From contig NZ_CP097384.1 of NCBI RefSeq assembly GCF_024584705.1, positions 2,108,001-2,172,000 of the forward strand: DNA of 64,000 nucleotides, in the 5' to 3' direction. The stretch comes from Blastopirellula sp. J2-11. GTDB lineage: Bacteria > Planctomycetota > Planctomycetia > Pirellulales > Pirellulaceae. This document shows, piece after piece, positions 36,758-43,855 of the stretch; the first letter of the stretch is position 1; the number at the start of each line of letters is the position of its first letter. The notes under the pieces are model-generated. The model had not been told where the DNA came from. It saw nothing but the letters and a program-made list of their open reading frames with translations, and made no database searches. The position numbers and the translations under genes were made by a program.

Positions 36758-37669
36758 TTAGTAGATATTGGGGACTACGGCCTCGGGCGGACTTGGCTTC
36801 CGCGCGTAATCCTCGTTTCGCTCACGCGGCGGCAAGATGACGGTCTCTTTGGGGATTTCGCGATACGGCAGCAGTTCTAAGAGATGGTGGATGCAGTTCA
36901 GTCGCGCCCGTTTCTTATCGACCGCTTCGACGATCCACCATGGCGCTTCTTCGATGTTCGTTTCTTCCAGCATTCTTTCTTTGGCGACAGTGTATTGCTC
37001 CCAGCGGCGGCGTGATTCTAGATCCATCGGGCTCAGTTTCCACTGCTTCAGCGGATCATGAATTCGGCATTGGAAGCGAAACTGCTGCTCTTCGTCGGTG
37101 ATCGAGAACCAATACTTAATCACATACATGCCAGAGCGAACCAGCATGCGTTCAAAGTCGGGGACCGAGCGAAAGAACTCTTCGTATTGCTGATCGCTGC
37201 AAAAACCCATGACGCGTTCGACGCCGGCGCGGTTGTACCAGCTGCGATCGAACAGCGCGATTTCGCCGCCGGCCGGCAAATGCGGGACGAAGCGTTGAAA
37301 GTACCACTGCGACTGTTCACGCTCGTTCGGCGCCGGCAACGCGACGACTCGGCAGACGCGTGGATTGAGCCGCTGGGTGATCCGTTTGATCACGCCCCCC
37401 TTCCCCGCCGCATCACGTCCTTCAAACAAGATCGCAACCTTGGCGTTACTAGCGACGACCCAGTCTTGCAGCTTGATCAACTCACGCTGCATGCGCAGCA
37501 GTTCGCTAAAGTAAACCTTCCGCGACAGATTGGAATCGGCATTGTAGCCGTCCGGTCGATGCCGATCTTCCAGCGCATCTTCCAGTTCCGCTTCTAGCTC
37601 TTCGTCCAGCGAGTCGAGCAACTCGTTTTGAATCCGGTCCAGGTCCGTCGGCATTTCGTCATCGGTCAT
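36758..37669 (-). CDS. ppk2: Polyphosphate kinase 2
   Basis: About 303 residues from ATG 37669; the frame continues upstream, but those 40 codons look non-coding. PPK2 transfers phosphate between polyphosphate and nucleotides, usually making GTP or ATP. Key motifs: Walker A GRDAAGKGG at residues 84-92, RVVALPAPNEREQSQWYFQR, the lid FDRSWYNRAGVERVM, and the later EEQQFRFQCRIHDPLKQWKL. This is a one-domain enzyme. It follows the phosphate transporter gene by 97 bases on the same strand, so phosphate uptake and polyphosphate turnover appear to be linked. Whether it prefers ADP or GDP cannot be read off the sequence. Confidence 0.93.
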   Translation of the reverse strand: MTDDEMPTDLDRIQNELLDSLDEELEAELEDALEDRHRPDGYNADSNLSRKVYFSELLRMQRELIKLQDWVVASNAKVAILFEGRDAAGKGGVIKRITQRLNPRVCRVVALPAPNEREQSQWYFQRFVPHLPAGGEIALFDRSWYNRAGVERVMGFCSDQQYEEFFRSVPDFERMLVRSGMYVIKYWFSITDEEQQFRFQCRIHDPLKQWKLSPMDLESRRRWEQYTVAKERMLEETNIEEAPWWIVEAVDKKRARLNCIHHLLELLPYREIPKETVILPPRERNEDYARKPSPPEAVVPNIY

Positions 37670-37766
37670 CGATCTGGCTCTTTTGGACGCAAATTTTGAA
37701 GTGTGCAAGGAGAAAATTCGACCGGCATTTCTCTTTGTAGCCCGCTTGGCGGCATTATCGCCAGCC

Positions 37767-39734
37767 TTACTCGTACCAAGGAGGCTCATACCCGGCTTGC
37801 AGTTTGTCCAATTGTTGCTTGGTCAGGTTGGGCGTCAACGGAATAAATCCGGCGTCCAAAACGATTTGCTGCCCCTCCTGCGAGAGAATGAAGCGAAGCA
37901 ATTCGTCAACCGGCGGCGCCAGTTTTTCACCGCTGGGCTTGTTGGCGTAGATATACAGGAACCGCGACAACGGATATTGGCCGTCATAAACATATTGAAA
38001 GCGCTTGGCGAGATCGGAATCGTTTTGGTATTCGGCCGCCGAGTAATTCAGATACTCATCATCTTCATACCGGGCGATGGCGATGGCGCGAACATCTTTG
38101 TCGCGATACCCCATCCCCGAAAAGCCGATCGCATTGATCGAACTGCCGACCGCTTTCACCACTTCGGCCGAGTCTTGATGGACTTGCATGTCCGAGCGAA
38201 ACGGGGCTCCATTCAAAGCCATTTCGCGAAAGAAGTAGCGTGAGCCTGACTGATCGTTCCGACCATGCGTCATGATTTCGTGGTTGGGAAACGGCGGCAT
38301 GACAAACTTGCCCCACTTCAGCTTTTGCGCCTCGGCCTGAGCGTCAAAGATCGAATCCAACTGGGCCAGCGTTAAACCTCGCACGGGATTCTCGGCGTTG
38401 ACGTAGACCGCCAACGCGTCGAGCCCAATGCGAATCATCAGCGGATTGTGCCCATGCTTGTTCCGAAATTCGCTGATTTCGGCGGACGTCATCTTGCGGC
38501 TCATGAGGCCGAGCTCGCAATCGCCGGCGATCAGCGCCGGGGGCGCCGTTTCCGAACCTGCCGACTCCTGCGCAATCAGAACGCCGGGAGAAAGCTCTTG
38601 AAAACGTGCGGCGAGCTTCTCCATCACTTCCCGCAGCGTGTCTGAACCGACGCTCCTAATTTCGCCGGTCAGGTCGGGTTGAGCGACGTACGACGGCAAC
38701 GCGGCGATCGATGCGGCGTCAGAATCGGTGATGACGACGTTGTTGGCGGGTTCAGGCTCATTGGCGAGCAGTTCGGTTCCCGAGACGGCCTGATGGAAGA
38801 TCGGCAGCCCAAAGGCCAGTCCTGCGCTGACGGCCAGTCCGGTCATCGCCTTGCCGGCGTCTTTAAAGACGATGCCGCCGGTTTCCTTCATCGGCCGCAC
38901 TTTCAGCAGCAGCGAGATCGCCGTTTCGCGTCCCGCTAATAGTCCGAGAAACACCCAGGTCGTGCTCATCGGCATGTTGCTGTATTCCTTGAAGATCATC
39001 AGGATCATCGCATAGATGAAGTCAATGATCGTCGCCGAGCGGATATCTTGCGTATTGGTTTTTGAGGTCACGATATGTTGAATCGATCCGCCGCGGCGCG
39101 CAAATATCACCGCATGCAACACCAGCATCACCAGCGCTGCGAAGACGAAATACATGGGAGTTAATTTGCGCGGCAGATAAACGAAAATGTTCGCCAGATC
39201 GTGTACGAGCCACTGGCTCCACAGCAGCGCCGTCGAGATCCATTGCAACGTCACCCAGACCGTAGATGGCGGGTTCTCGGCCGTTGCAATCATCTTCTTC
39301 TCGAATGACTTGGTGATGACCAGATAGATGCCGATCGAGACGAAAAACGCGACGATGTAGCCGAGCATCGACTTCGAGAGCATCCCCGTCAGATTACCCG
39401 GTGCAAACACCGCCAGCACCAGAAAGGTGGTGCTGACCGGAATGCCATAGCGCGTCAGCAGCAAGATGACCAGCGGTGGAATGATATGCAGCCAGGTCAA
39501 CCCGCCGGCAGGCTCGGGGAATTTCGCCAGTCGCCCAAAGGAGACGTCGCCATCGTGCGTCAGCCAGCCATAAATAAAGACGAACATCAGCACCGTGCAG
39601 GCAAACGCCCACAGCACCCACCAAGGACGCTTGGAGTTGGAGCTGATAAACGTCCCCAGCGTCTGGATCGCGTCATTAGCGACAATCGAATACGCCGCCA
39701 ACAAAAAGCCCACAATCGCTAAAGTCGAGGCCAT
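37767..39734 (-). CDS. PiT-type phosphate permease fused to a PstS-like binding domain
   Basis: 655 residues. The first 335 are a PiT/PHO4 secondary phosphate transporter: YSIVANDAIQTLGTFISSN with the Asn-Asp pair at 20-21, PVSTTFLVLAVF, the second-half copy LVHDLANIFVYL, and SNMPMSTTWVFLGLLAGRE. From about residue 370 a PstS-like phosphate-binding domain follows (LTGEIRSVGSDTLREVMEKL, ESAGSETAPPALIAGDCELG, INAIGFSGMGY), which normally is a separate periplasmic protein of an ABC transporter. Both parts appear complete. The binding part should lie outside the membrane and deliver phosphate to the permease. Co-directional PPK2 follows. Such a fusion is unusual to me. Confidence 0.88.
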   Translation of the reverse strand: MASTLAIVGFLLAAYSIVANDAIQTLGTFISSNSKRPWWVLWAFACTVLMFVFIYGWLTHDGDVSFGRLAKFPEPAGGLTWLHIIPPLVILLLTRYGIPVSTTFLVLAVFAPGNLTGMLSKSMLGYIVAFFVSIGIYLVITKSFEKKMIATAENPPSTVWVTLQWISTALLWSQWLVHDLANIFVYLPRKLTPMYFVFAALVMLVLHAVIFARRGGSIQHIVTSKTNTQDIRSATIIDFIYAMILMIFKEYSNMPMSTTWVFLGLLAGRETAISLLLKVRPMKETGGIVFKDAGKAMTGLAVSAGLAFGLPIFHQAVSGTELLANEPEPANNVVITDSDAASIAALPSYVAQPDLTGEIRSVGSDTLREVMEKLAARFQELSPGVLIAQESAGSETAPPALIAGDCELGLMSRKMTSAEISEFRNKHGHNPLMIRIGLDALAVYVNAENPVRGLTLAQLDSIFDAQAEAQKLKWGKFVMPPFPNHEIMTHGRNDQSGSRYFFREMALNGAPFRSDMQVHQDSAEVVKAVGSSINAIGFSGMGYRDKDVRAIAIARYEDDEYLNYSAAEYQNDSDLAKRFQYVYDGQYPLSRFLYIYANKPSGEKLAPPVDELLRFILSQEGQQIVLDAGFIPLTPNLTKQQLDKLQAGYEPPWYE

Positions 39735-40035
39735 GCAACGTCACCTTTTCTCGTGTTGTCAACTCGCCAATATAGGAGCTTGTTTTGTAACACACGGGTA
39801 ATCGCCTGGGTGTTAAGGAATTGTTAAGAAGTTGCGCAAAAAAATCGGCTGAGCGAAAACCCGCGGCTCATCGGGTTCCGGATGAGCTTGCTGCTGCAGA
39901 TATTCGCAGCAATCCTTTACCTGACGATTGGGCGACCAGGGGATCCCATGGTAGAAACAGGACACGCGATGAACGCCTTTGATAAAGGCGTGCATCTGCG
40001 TCGCCGATCCACACTGACGCAAGAGAGAGAAATCG
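39735..40035. other. Intergenic gap upstream of divergent genes, nothing clear
   Basis: About 300 bases between the phosphate permease fusion and a small membrane-protein gene. It is moderately A/T-rich close to 39780-39840, where promoter(s) would be expected. A 69-codon minus-strand frame at 39813 has no domain or Shine-Dalgarno site. No Pho box could be made out with confidence. Confidence 0.4.
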
Positions 40036-40302
40036 ATGATTGATTGGCTGCTGCTGGCGCAACGACCTATTGAACGACCTTACGTTGGAATTGGGCTCGG
40101 GCTCGGCATGATTTGCATTTTCAGCTTCGTCGTGCTGCTCTCGGCCCTCTGGATCTGGGCCTTGGTCGACGCGATCCGCAACCCCCGGCTTTCTGACAAC
40201 CAGCGAATCATCTGGGTCGTCGTGATCTTGGTCACCCACATTTTAGGAGCGATCATTTATCTAGCGGCAGGCCGACAAGGAGATCGCGGCCGAGAAATGT
40301 GA
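40036..40302 (+). CDS. Small PLDc_N-type membrane protein
   Basis: 88 residues, with two membrane segments (YVGIGLGLGMICIFSFVVLL and IIWVVVILVTHILGAIIYL) joined by the short loop DAIRNPRLSDNQR. This is the phospholipase D-nuclease N-terminal-type module (PLDc_N), which occurs alone as a tiny membrane protein. The pattern W(A/I)LVDAIRNP...N..IWVVVI...GAIIYLxxGR matches it well. There is no catalytic PLD domain. A purine-rich AAGAGAGAGAAA stands before ATG 40036. Biological role unknown. Confidence 0.75.
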   Translation: MIDWLLLAQRPIERPYVGIGLGLGMICIFSFVVLLSALWIWALVDAIRNPRLSDNQRIIWVVVILVTHILGAIIYLAAGRQGDRGREM

Positions 40303-40485
40303 TGGATGTAGGGCGCCGACCGTTGACATGCCCCACGGCGCCGGCCCCAGTTCAGCGACACCCCGCGAGGATAGCGACCATGCCGGTTTACGAAGTTGTG
40401 TTGAAGGAAAAGTAGAACGGCCGGCGTCAAGTATGCAAATGCTCTTTGGAATTAGCCGAGCGCCGTTAGGCGTCAACGTTGCCCT

Positions 40486-40941
40486 CTACTCAAAGATCAG
40501 CCCGTTATGTTGGAGCCAGCCCGCTTCATGACGTCCGCTCGGGTCGTGATGCGTCCAATGTAGGACGCCCCCTTGGGAGTTCCATTCATACACGCCGTTG
40601 AAGGCGACGGTATCCCCGACTTCCAACAAGTTGAGACGAGGCGCAAGATCCATGTTGTGCGCCACCAAGAGCGTTTGTCCCGTGGATAGCGTCAAGATGA
40701 ACCGTTGGTGACGGCTCCCTTCGGTATCATCGGCCAGCAGCTTGGTCACGACGCCTTCGCCGGTGACTTGGAGCCCGCTTCTCTGTTCGGCGAACGCCGT
40801 CCCCAAAACATCCGTCGGGCTGGCCGGCGCCACCGGCGTTTGCATGGTGGAAGTGCCAAGAAGATCGCCAAACAAACCGATTTGACCCAGGCCAAAGCAG
40901 ATCGCCGCGGCCACGACGACTGCAAGAGTGAGTTTCTTCAT
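40486..40941 (-). CDS. DUF3465 protein, secreted
   Basis: 151 residues. The N-terminal segment KKLTLAVVVAAAICFGLGQI is a signal peptide or signal anchor. The C-terminal 85 residues are DUF3465-like: a small OB-like beta domain with HQRFILTLSTGQTLLVAHNM and the signature GGVLHWTHHDPSGRHEAGWL. The family is often annotated as having a nucleic-acid-like OB fold but has no established role. The gene stands alone; the nearest neighbours are not related. Confidence 0.8.
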   Translation of the reverse strand: MKKLTLAVVVAAAICFGLGQIGLFGDLLGTSTMQTPVAPASPTDVLGTAFAEQRSGLQVTGEGVVTKLLADDTEGSRHQRFILTLSTGQTLLVAHNMDLAPRLNLLEVGDTVAFNGVYEWNSQGGVLHWTHHDPSGRHEAGWLQHNGLIFE

Positions 40942-41140
40942 GGGGGAAATACTCTTTCCGCTGCAGGGATGGCGAACACGGAACCGCGCTGACGGCTACA
41001 AGCTTGTTCCTAAGATGACCAACATCACAACTATAGGCTACAAGTTGACGGCGATTGCGCCTGGGCTCGGATAATCAATTTCCGACGAGAGGGGATCGAT
41101 TCGATCGAAAGAGAAGACACGGGGGCTTCTGCCAGTGTCT

Positions 41141-42082
41141 TCATTTGGCAGTCTTCGAATCCCAACTTCGCGGCTCACGAAACGACGGAGCAATCTTGTG
41201 GCAACGCTGCTCTAACTGGTACGCCACTTGTCGGATCTGTTCTGGGCTCAGTTTCTGTGCTCGCTTCAGAAAGAGTCCTTCGCAGTTGAACGGGTTGAAC
41301 ACGGTGATTCGCGTCGGTCTCGTAAGATGTTGGACAAACCAGCCCGGTAGCGCGAGCATCGGCACCACGGAAATCGGTAGAGCCGTTGCTGAGGACAATT
41401 CCTGCGAGAGCCATTTGGCTTCGCATTCCAATTGTTGCAACGGAATCTCGATGTATCGATCGGGAAACGTGATTCTGTTTTTGACGTAGTCGACATTGGC
41501 CGCGGCTTTATCTTTGCCTTTCTTTGGCTTGCTGTGCATCTTCGTATTGATGGAGAAGACGCCGCTTGGACAGACGGCAACATGGTCGATGTTGCCATAG
41601 GGAAACTCAATGTCGTGAAAGACGCGGCAGCCGTGGCGCATGAGCTGATTTAGTACTTCGCCGGTGAACATTTCTCCATCGCGACCAAGGATGAAGTTCT
41701 TTCGCTCGGTTAAGAGACGCATCAGCTTGCGCGCCGAGTAGATGGTCATGCCCAGGGCAAAAAGTGCGGAAACGACGGTGCGAAAGACTGTTTCTGCTTC
41801 TCCGCCGAAGTACGACAAACTTAGATGGACGGTGTACACGATGCCTGGGATCGCCAGTATCCACGCCATTTGCAGGTTAAGCTCGCTGTCTATTTCATCC
41901 AGTCGTTTGGTGAGAGAAAAGCCTGGCGGTCGCAGTAAGTCATGATTCAGCGGCGACTCCCGATTGTCACGTTTATGCGATCGACGCCAAAAATGGCCAG
42001 TCAGGAAGATGCCGATCGAGCCGAGAATTAGCATCAGCAGGGGAAACGTGACCGTGACCATTTTCCAAAAGAAGAGTTGCAT
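41141..42082 (-). CDS. NERD-domain membrane protein
   Basis: 313 residues. Hydrophobic helices near residues 9-28 and two around 70-110 (MAWILAIPGIVYTVHLSLS and VVSALFALGMTIYSARKLM). A NERD (nuclease-related) domain follows from about residue 128: LGRDGEMFTGEVLNQL, then the catalytic-like strand GNIDHVAVCPSGVFSINTK. The Glu, Asp and Lys placement fits the restriction-endonuclease-like fold that this family is predicted to share. NERD proteins are often found on plasmids and near defence genes. It lies beside the repeat array and broken integrase, at the edge of the apparently mobile region. Nuclease activity is a prediction. Confidence 0.83.
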   Translation of the reverse strand: MQLFFWKMVTVTFPLLMLILGSIGIFLTGHFWRRSHKRDNRESPLNHDLLRPPGFSLTKRLDEIDSELNLQMAWILAIPGIVYTVHLSLSYFGGEAETVFRTVVSALFALGMTIYSARKLMRLLTERKNFILGRDGEMFTGEVLNQLMRHGCRVFHDIEFPYGNIDHVAVCPSGVFSINTKMHSKPKKGKDKAAANVDYVKNRITFPDRYIEIPLQQLECEAKWLSQELSSATALPISVVPMLALPGWFVQHLTRPTRITVFNPFNCEGLFLKRAQKLSPEQIRQVAYQLEQRCHKIAPSFREPRSWDSKTAK

Positions 42083-42612
42083 CGCGGGATTCCTGGGAAG
42101 TCGCTTTGGTAGCTCATTGGGGCCGGGAAAGACCCTGCTGGTAGTGGGGATGCATAAGAGCTTACTAGGAATCCATCGATGGCGAAATCATGGAGCGATC
42201 ACAAGCATCTGCTTGTCTGGCGTGCAATTGGCCTTCAGCCAGTCTCCTTTTCCGAACCATTTGCGCTCACCAAAGCCATCTTCAACCCGTTTGATCGTCG
42301 TGTTCGTTTTCCCGACGCGCCCAGCAAAGCGATCAACACAGACTCCATCGTCCGCAGCCAGTTGGGTTGGACCTAATCCCAGCCTGATGTTAGGTCGCCA
42401 CTTTGGGTCGGAAGCAGATCGTGAGGGCGTGTCTTAGTGGGGCGGTGTTGTGCGGCGAAGATTGTCCGTTGACAAAGCGAACGGACTTGGGGTCGATTGT
42501 GGGGTGATCGGCCCTCGGATCCCATTCGCGCGCTTTGAAGCGGCGCCATTTTGCAATTCACAAACGATCGATCGCACCCGAAGATGCGGGGGCGCGGACG
42601 CTCGATTTACTT
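42083..42612. other. Non-coding or decayed segment of the island
   Basis: No convincing gene. The longest frames (for example 65 codons at 42179) carry no domain and overlap others. The sequence may be the relic of something since lost, or simple spacer between the NERD gene and the repeat array. Confidence 0.4.
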
Positions 42613-43060
42613 CGGACAACGGGGTCCTGTCCAACCTTTTCCAATCAGCGGCTAAACTACGCAACTTAACGCTCAGGCAAGATAGGAAAGGACGCAAAAA
42701 AACGAGAGCGGTCCGGTCCAACTAGGAAACCCGGAGGGCAGGCCGCACCTTACGTTGCCCAATGTGACGCGCAGGTAGTCTGGGGGAATTCAGATAAAAA
42801 AATTCAGCGGTCCTGTCCAACCTTTGAGCCAAAATCCGAAAGAGATCCGGTCTCCTATCAATAACTAAGCTGCCCAGCTTAACTCGCAGGCAAGATGGAG
42901 AAGATTGCTGAAAAAATGAGGGCGGTCCGGTCCAACCTTTCAGGCAAATGCCGAATGTCGAAACCAGAATGCCGAATGATCGGACCGCCAGGTTCAAAAA
43001 ACGGGATCGGTCCGGTCCTGTCCAACCTTTCGGACAATAAGCGAAGCGGTCCGGTCCCCT
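42613..43060. repeat. Degenerate direct-repeat array with core GTCCAAC
   Basis: The core cggtccGGTCCAACCTTT-like motif occurs at 42629, 42716, 42815, 42930 and 43020 (first base of gtccaac), spacing 87, 99, 115 and 90 bases; a sixth, partial copy (gcggtccggtcc) lies at 43046. Three of the units also share an upstream segment of type tgcccaRcttaactcgcagg (42664, 42755, 42877), and several carry an A-run of 6-8 bases 10 bases before the core. Unlike a CRISPR the spacing is irregular and the units are degenerate. The array ends less than 100 bases before the integrase remnant. Confidence 0.75.
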
Positions 43061-43087
43061 GGTCCGGTGGCGGTGTGTGGTTGAAGA

Positions 43088-43106
43088 CACGGCTCGCAGA
43101 GCCGTG
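43088..43106. repeat. Short perfect hairpin
   Basis: An 8-base perfect stem (cacggctc / gagccgtg) with loop gca. It lies between the repeat array and the integrase remnant. No T-run follows, so a terminator is not supported. Confidence 0.7.
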
Positions 43107-43135
43107 GCACTTAACCTACCTGCCCCCGGTTCGTC

Positions 43136-43791
43136 ATGCCCAAGGCCGCTAAGGGGAGCAAGGTCATGAAGGGGCGACCGATTACTGAGCCCGAATTTCA
43201 ACGGATGCTGGATGCAACGCCCGATGTTGTGGGCAAAGAGAACGCGGAAGCCTGGCAGTTCTACCTACGGGGCATGTGGTGGTCAGGGCTGCGGCTTTCG
43301 GAATCGCTCCAGCTGTATTGGGATCGGGATCGGCAGGACCGGCTTTGCATCGACTTCGACCTGGCCCGGCCGCTCCTTTGGATCCCGGCGGAATTCGACA
43401 AAGGGAAGAAAGATCGGGTCCATCCGGTCGCCCCTGGTTTTGTGAGTCACCTTCAGCAGGTGCCCGCCAAGGATCGAACCGGCCCGGTTTTTCGGTTCCC
43501 TGGCCATCGGGGCGCGTTGCCGCGTGCTGATTGGGTTTCCAAGTTTGTCTGTGCGATCGGTCAAAAGGCGGACGTAGTAGTTGACACGGACCCCCATACC
43601 AGCAAAAAGAAGTATGCCTGCTTGCATGACCTTCGACGGTCGTTTGGTCAGCGCTGGCAGATAAGTTATTGCCGCAGCAACTAAGGGAATTGATGCGGCA
43701 CGAATCGATTGATACGACGCTGAAGTATTACGTGGTGAAAGACGCTATGGCAACAGCAGACATGATGTGGCGACTAGAAGAGCAGATCTAA
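43136..43791 (+). pseudogene. Tyrosine integrase remnant, N-truncated and frameshifted
   Basis: The catalytic domain of a phage-type tyrosine recombinase: first catalytic Arg in WWSGLRLSESLQLYWD, then HDLRRSFGQRW (His-x-x-Arg). Translation stops at 43684 in this frame. In the next frame, starting near 43660, the sequence carries straight on with LRELMRHESIDTTLKYYVV, which has the last conserved His and the nucleophile Tyr, and ends at TAA 43789-43791. One missing base near GCTGGCAGATAAG explains this. The N-terminal core-binding domain of about 160 residues is also gone: an in-frame stop at 43112 closes the reading frame. The family is frequent in planctomycetes. The gene is dead unless the shift is programmed, which seems unlikely. 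Confidence 0.85.
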
Positions 43792-43855
43792 GTTTGACGC
43801 GTCACCTGTTCCAATAGATCCGCACTGTGTTACGCCTCAAGAAAAAGGAGTTCCT

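Noticed and set aside
39813-40022. Minus-strand 69-residue frame
   Set aside because: No recognisable features; lies in the gap upstream of divergent genes.
42179-42376. Small protein of 65 residues
   Set aside because: No domain, no ribosome-binding site and overlapping frames of equal quality.
42613-43060. CRISPR array
   Set aside because: Repeats are degenerate, spacing varies by up to 28 bases, there are only five units and no cas genes.
42613-43060. Integron attC cassette array
   Set aside because: RYYYAAC-like cores are present but lack the opposed GTTRRRY partner on the same unit, and there is no intI; kept only as a speculation in the findings.
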